Shown here: positions 58,901-64,000 of the stretch, in pieces
Layout of the letters: every line of letters begins with the position of its first letter
Numbering within the stretch: the first letter of the stretch is position 1
NCBI GenBank assembly: GCA_016165875.1
Contig: JABBOT010000080.1
Coordinates: 13,002,337-13,066,336 of the forward strand
DNA: 64,000 nt
Reading direction: 5' to 3'
DNA from: Acanthopleura granulata
Lineage: Eukaryota > Mollusca > Polyplacophora > Chitonida > Chitonidae
The notes under the pieces: model-generated
Databases searched by the model: none
Told to the model about the DNA's origin: nothing
Seen by the model: the letters and a program-made list of their open reading frames with translations, nothing else
Program-made: the position numbers and the translations under genes

Positions 58901-61900
58901 ACAGTTCCCCCCAGGCTCTGCTCGCTTTCCTCCCACTACAATGCTGGTTGCAGTCGTTTAAGTGAAATATTTTTCAGAATGACGTAAAACACCGATGAAA
59001 TAAATAAATAAAATAATGGTGCAGAAAAGAAGTTATGAACTGGTGTTACACTTAAAGTAAACTTAGATGTGGTAGCAAGGCTACTAAAGAGCTCCCCTGT
59101 AGAGGATAGATTCTAATACACAGTACACAAAGTCAAGAATTCGGTAATTTATGGTATTTAATATGCACACACAGAATCAACGATGAAATATCCCCCTCAT
59201 GTTAAAGTGCTCTACATGTGTGCAAATCCAGAGTTCAATACATGCAGTGCTTTTCAAGATACCACCCCTAACATTTTGTTCAACATTGCTTTCCCTGTCA
59301 CTGGACGTTGACACCAACATTGACTCAGGGTACCACATAAGCTTTGCCTTACTTAGTGCAGGCACGCTGATGACCGAATAAGTTGCTTATTTCAATCACA
59401 CAGTTTTATTGATTTTTAAAAGGTTTTTCTGCCCCAGAAGCAATACTTCAAGACATTTATTGCCTCTAAAATGCTCTCCTTATGGAATTTAAGTCATTTG
59501 CAAGGAACACTGTCACAAAATTTCATAAATCAATTTTTTTGTAACTTTTCGTACATGATCTAGCTTGTGTTAAAGTGCCATAAGGTGACATTATTGCAGA
59601 GAAAGTTTGTGAAGTCAGTCTAAAAGCATTAACCCGCTGTTACCTGTTCATGACACGCTGGTACACCATCTGTAACACCATGATCCTCTCAGCGGCATCT
59701 GACAAAAACTCTGCATTCCTGAAGTCATCAAAACACACCTTGTTATTGCAATGCAAAACAACTGATTTCTGTCACTATTTTATCGACGTTTCATCCTGTA
59801 GAGAGAGATATTCCACTTATGCTGTGATGGTGTTTTGGCCTTATGGCCTAATGGCCTTAATCAGGCACATGCACCTGACAAACCACTGGACTAGAAGTCA
59901 CAAGGAAACCTCCAGGAGGTGGACATGACAAGCACATGATGTCATTGGCAAACAGGTATACCACAGGTATACTGATTGCAAAGCCCTGGATGAATTACCC
60001 GAGTCAAAGCCTCTGAATAAACATTAATGTTCAAATCAAAACAAGTATACAGTATCACGATTGTTCTGTTTCTCCACTTACAGTCAAAAACTTTTCTCAA
60101 TCATCGTTTCATCACTTAAACGATTATTCCTATCTTCATGCAGTCTAATAATGATCATCATCAGAACTTGCACGCCAGAAATTCTCAAAAGGTTGTCGTC
60201 CAAATTCTATTCTCAGGAGAAAGGCTTACCTTGTTTTTGCAACTGCGTAACTGCCATCGTGTTTGGCAATAGCTCGGAGATGATCCCAAGAACGTTTACA
60301 TTGGAATTCCATCTTGTCCAACTTCTTCACCAGTTCCTCCCAGTCCACCTGCCAAACAATATGCTCGTAATTTCCAAAACACATACAGGCTATTGTGGAA
60401 TTACAACAAGCAAGTCTCTATCAAATTTCATACCATAGAATGAATTAATTAAAATTAGAGTCCTTCAATTTTTTGAGAAACCAATCAAATCACATACAAT
60501 TTTAGCTACATCCAATCAATGAAGAATGCATTAATTAAAATTGGACAGTCCTTCATATTTTGAAACAAATATTAACCAATCAAATCATATACAATTTTAC
60601 TTACATCCAATCAATGATGAGCAGAAGAGGATGCACTTACCTTTGCACACCTGGCAATTGGCCCAATGTCAGAGTAGAGGTCAGTGCTGTCCGGGAACTG
60701 CTCAAGGACAATTGTACACAAGTGGTGAAGCAACGAGTGTTTATGGACCGTGTCCTTGACCTCTGGCACCTTGGACAGGTACTCGATCGAAAATGCTCGT
60801 GACTGTGAAGACAGAAAAGAACAGGTATGTTTAGTGATATTATACCACACACTCTCTACTGTACTCCAAGCAGAAGAGAGTGGTAAGAGAACAATGGAGG
60901 CTTAGAAAACTACAGGAAAATTCATCTGCGTCTGGATTCAAATGATCATTGCTTCATATGAATGAAATCAAGGGAGTGATTATTGATTCATATGAATGAT
61001 TACTGATTCAAATAACTGATTACTGATTCAAATGAGTGAGTATTTCAGCCATGTCGTGGAAAGTCTGGATTCAGAGAACCACCAATCAGGGTGCTGTGAT
61101 CAGGAGCTCACTTTGCTTTGTGAAAAATTTGGCGCAGAAATTTTGTTCATGATCCTGGTTTTCATATAAAACATTATTCAAGCAGGCAGCCCTGTAGCCA
61201 TCAAATTATTCACCACCGTGATGTTTTGCCAGGGCTATATTTTTAATATTATGTACATAGTTTGATATATTTTTTTTACCCAAATTACATTTACTTACTG
61301 AGCCAGATGCAAATGGTTCAAAATTATATATACAGTTCAACCTCACAGAAAGTCGTCGACACTCACAAAAAGTTCTGTCTTTCTAATAAAAATCTGTTCA
61401 CACAAAAGCGATTTTGGGCTTTAGCCTAAAATTGTAATCCAAACAAAATCGATCAAATATATACATCAAATTGATAAAATTTAAAAAACCCGATTCTGTG
61501 CTATGGTGGTACAATTCCAGTGAAGTTTAAACATCGAGCTTCCAATATTTTGTTTTTAAATAAGATTAAAGTTTTTGACTTTCTACCCAAAAGGTCTTTG
61601 AGAAAACATGCTTTTGATGTTGCATGTTACCCACCGTAGCTCCATTCAGGAAGTTACCGATGGCTAAGATTGTGGTCAGAATATACTTGAAGGTCTTATT
61701 TTCAATTAGGTCCTCAATTCCCTGCTTCAGGTCCATCAATGGCTCAGCCACCTCCTGCAAACAAACATCAGGTAAACATGGTTACACACAGCTGTGATTG
61801 ACTACACAAATCAGGATCACAGGCAAACATTACTGATTTGAATGTACCCAGGTTTGAACACCAGATACATGTAATTGGTTTGAAAATATGACTCCTTTTC

Positions 61901-63334
61901 CTTTCCACAGGCACAGAATTTCAATAAAATATTGGCATCTGCAAGCTTCTGTACTGGCAAAAATATTGACGATGAACATTTCTGTACAAAAAAATGAACT
62001 TTCATCTGCTTCTTCATTACAACGACAACAGCAACAATGCCACATTGGTTGTTTATATTTAAATCAAATAACATATTTATTTATTTCATTGGTGTTTTAT
62101 GCTGTTCTCAAGAATATCATATGATATAAGACTGACGGTCCAAAATAGCAGGTTTATCACAAAAAAAGGCCCAAAAAATAATGGCAAGTGCAAGAGAAGT
62201 CCAAAAAATTGTGCAAAAATACTAAATCCTCTTGTTTTATATTCCATTTTTTCTTCACCAGATTCCATATTTTCAGACCACCCCAGTGTACTTTACCTGT
62301 TCCATATTCTCATAGTCAAGCTTGAAGAGCCAGAGTTGTAGCCTGGCCTCTAATTCGCTGACAGAGGACAGGATAAGGAGGAACTGCTCTGCAGTGCCCA
62401 GGGGTGTATCGGGGTTAGCCATTTGGGCATCCTGGATCTTGTTACGCTCTTCCTCTGTAGGGATCATTGTCTCCAGGATTTTCTGAGAACAGATGCCAGA
62501 GGATCAGTTGGTAAGGCGACTTGACTAATGTGTTTTGTACTTTGTTATGAAATGTATCGTGACAGTTAGTTGATGTGAAGGGTATTGGGCAGTGAAAAAA
62601 CGGATTGGTTGATTGATTGACTGTCATTAATGCCATTTGAAAAAAAGACTTTAATGGATGGAGGAAACCAGAAACAGCCATAAAATGCAATCAATTAAAC
62701 AATTCACATCAAATTTTACTGATTTACATGTCAGTTAGTTTATGACATACTTATCACTTATGTGATGACATTTAGGGACGTGGGTAGAAAAAACTGGACA
62801 GAACTTGGAGAAAACTGTCAGCCAAATCACCAAGTACCCAGTATTCTACATACAGATCCTGACATAAGGCCTCATAGGTCAAGGTCATGTAATGGATGCA
62901 ACACCTTAATTGACCGAGTTGTGGAGTGCCAGTAATTACAGTAAATGGCCTAAAATTTTGCCCATGACTTTGCGCAAGTTGCACATCTTTGCTGATTCTG
63001 AGAATTCTTTTTTACTTAAGAAACCTACAATGTCTGTTTGGAAGGTAGGATGATATGTTTCTGGAGCACCAAAAGTACCATTAGAAGCCATTTATTTGCC
63101 TCTATAAATGAACCAATCTGAAGTGCAATTTGAGGTCATTTACCACATATAAGATCCCCTACAAGTAATACATTAACAAACCTCGATGCCTTCTTTGTTC
63201 ATGATGGTGTTGTCCATCTTGAGAATGGCCGTTTTGATGGTGCGGGGAGGAGGTAGCTTCGTCATACCAATGTTGATGGCGTTGGACCGCTTGGCATCCA
63301 GAACTGTGATCTCCTTCTTGTTCTGGTCTTGTTT
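52942..63334 (-). CDS. FHOD: FHOD-family formin, 3' part: end of FH2, DAD and basic tail
   Basis: Partial; 5' exons lie right of the window. Exons, in transcript order: about 63334-63182, 62482-62297, 61754-61635, 60802-60641, 60348-60230, 59718-59644, 58772-58580, 57914-57797, 57087-56935, 53015-52942 (TGA). Phases agree; 450 residues. The FH2 part shows [50 protein letters not shown] and [19 protein letters not shown], followed by the FHOD tail [19 protein letters not shown] and [12 protein letters not shown]. The last two exons make the DAD ([14 protein letters not shown]) and a polybasic stretch with RKSLRRTLK. Family role: actin assembly at stress fibres and sarcomeres; the DAD binds the N-terminal DID to autoinhibit, and Rho kinase phosphorylates Ser/Thr in the RKSLRRTLK region to release it. 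Invertebrates usually have one FHOD, ancestral to FHOD1 and FHOD3. The 5' boundary of the first exon here is uncertain (63334 or about 63353). Confidence 0.92.
53884..54135. repeat. 33-bp minisatellite, about eight copies
   Basis: Unit TAGATACATGTATATAGAAA plus CACAATTTTGAAT, 33 bp, i.e. 11 codons, which explains the 117-codon - frame with its repeating '[11 protein letters not shown]' peptide. In the last FHOD intron. Confidence 0.9.
55466..55530 (+). repeat. Fragment of a second SINE-like family
   Basis: CTCGCCACGACATGGCTGAG, ATATTGCCGAAGTGGCGTTA, then an ATTCATTCATT tail. This differs from the main family. Similar tails are common in molluscan repeats as I remember them, so a library search is needed. 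Confidence 0.45.
58885..59012 (+). repeat. SINE 3' half
   Basis: TTCCCCCCAGGCTCTGCTCG, TTTCCTCCCACTACAATGCT, AAGTGAAATATTTTTCAGAA and AAATAAATAAATAAAA. FHOD intron. Confidence 0.75.
62070..62130 (-). repeat. SINE tail fragment, inverted
   Basis: On +: ATTTATTTATTTCATTGGTG, TTTTATGCTGTTCTCAAGAA. FHOD intron. Confidence 0.55.
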
Positions 63335-63399
63335 CTGGTGTTCAATGTACACAGCTGTTAGTCTCACTACTCATAAACAATACAGCTTGCAATGGGAAA

Positions 63400-64000
63400 C
63401 AATTAACTTGCACTGAGTTTTCTGCCCTTAGATTATATTCAGATGGCATTGTGCCTAACATGGTCCTTGGGAGATAACTCAGGATTGTTTCTCATTACAT
63501 GAGCTAATTGGCACTAGAACAGAAAGATGATTATTAAGTTGAAACAGGATGTTCCATTAACATGTAACTGCGACAAAAGATTACAAAACCATGAACATGT
63601 GGATAACAAAGAAACACCATAATGTGTAATAACCTGCAGAGACTTCAGAAACACCTAGAAGTGAGACAGAGGAGAACACATAACAATAGGATACCAGATG
63701 TACATATACACTGCACAACTGTGACACCAGATGACATGACCACGAGGACATTTAAAGAGACGACAGAAACACCATAATGTGGGATAACCTGCAGAGACTT
63801 CAGAAACACCCAGAAGTGAGAGAGAGGAGAACACATAACAATAGGATACCAGATGTACATGTACAATGCAAAACTGTGACACCAGATGACATGATCAAGA
63901 GGAGAGAAACACCATAATGTGAGACAGAGGAAAATTATCTCATTTCAATGAGACATCAGATGTACAAATATAATTGTGACACCAGAAAACTCTGCCATGG
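63400..64000. repeat. About 155-bp tandem duplication in a FHOD intron at the window edge
   Basis: AAACACCATAATGTG recurs near 63612, 63767 and 63907. The first two copies share long identical segments (e.g. AGAACACATAACAATAGGAT, CAGATGACATGA); the third is shortened. From 63400 to 63600 no exon or repeat was recognised. Confidence 0.8.

Overview
This is eukaryotic, animal nuclear DNA: every gene is split by GT-AG introns, the non-coding DNA is AT-rich, and tRNA-type SINEs and minisatellites are scattered throughout. The SINE family (box-A/box-B-like head, a body with a CCACCATAATGCTGGC block, and an AAATAAATAAA tail) and the protein divergence suggest a mollusc or a closely related lophotrochozoan. 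The species cannot be named from the sequence. No bacterial features, tRNA, rRNA or CRISPR were seen.

Four protein-coding genes were rebuilt exon by exon, with reading phase agreeing at every junction. (1) The 3' end of neuroguidin (NGDN), + strand, 86-2511, last four coding exons. (2) A complete WDR88-like gene, - strand, 15261 to 4723, 11 coding exons, 399 aa, convergent with NGDN. (3) A complete MARCHF6/TEB4 (Doa10-type ER E3 ubiquitin ligase) gene, + strand, 15745-43426, 25 coding exons, 914 aa. Its start codon lies 483 bp from that of WDR88, head to head, so the two probably share a bidirectional promoter. (4) The 3' half of a FHOD-family formin, - strand, entering from the right edge and ending at 52942; it holds part of FH2, the coiled tail, the DAD and the basic C-terminus. 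It is convergent with MARCHF6.

Intron 1 of MARCHF6 contains a 5.5-kb element, 16315-21839, with inverted terminal repeats and a 5-bp target duplication (AGGGG). Inside are four decayed genes in alternating orientation that resemble structural proteins of Polinton/Maverick-like or adinto-like dsDNA virus elements. No polymerase or integrase is visible, so it looks like an internally deleted, non-autonomous copy.

The most unusual property of the window is that tandem duplication repeatedly spans splice sites. The acceptor of MARCHF6 exon 4 has been expanded into a 45-bp array that is open in the MARCHF6 frame, with 14 of the last 17 units keeping an AG acceptor in the correct phase. Two decayed copies precede exon 6. 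An 80-bp array runs right up to the exon 13 acceptor. WDR88 exon 2 has two extra copies of its donor end. Other repeats include a hierarchical 109-bp satellite (47.3-49.2 kb), repeats in the probable MARCHF6 3' UTR, and short minisatellites in introns. The remaining long stretches are introns and intergenic DNA in which nothing coding was recognised.
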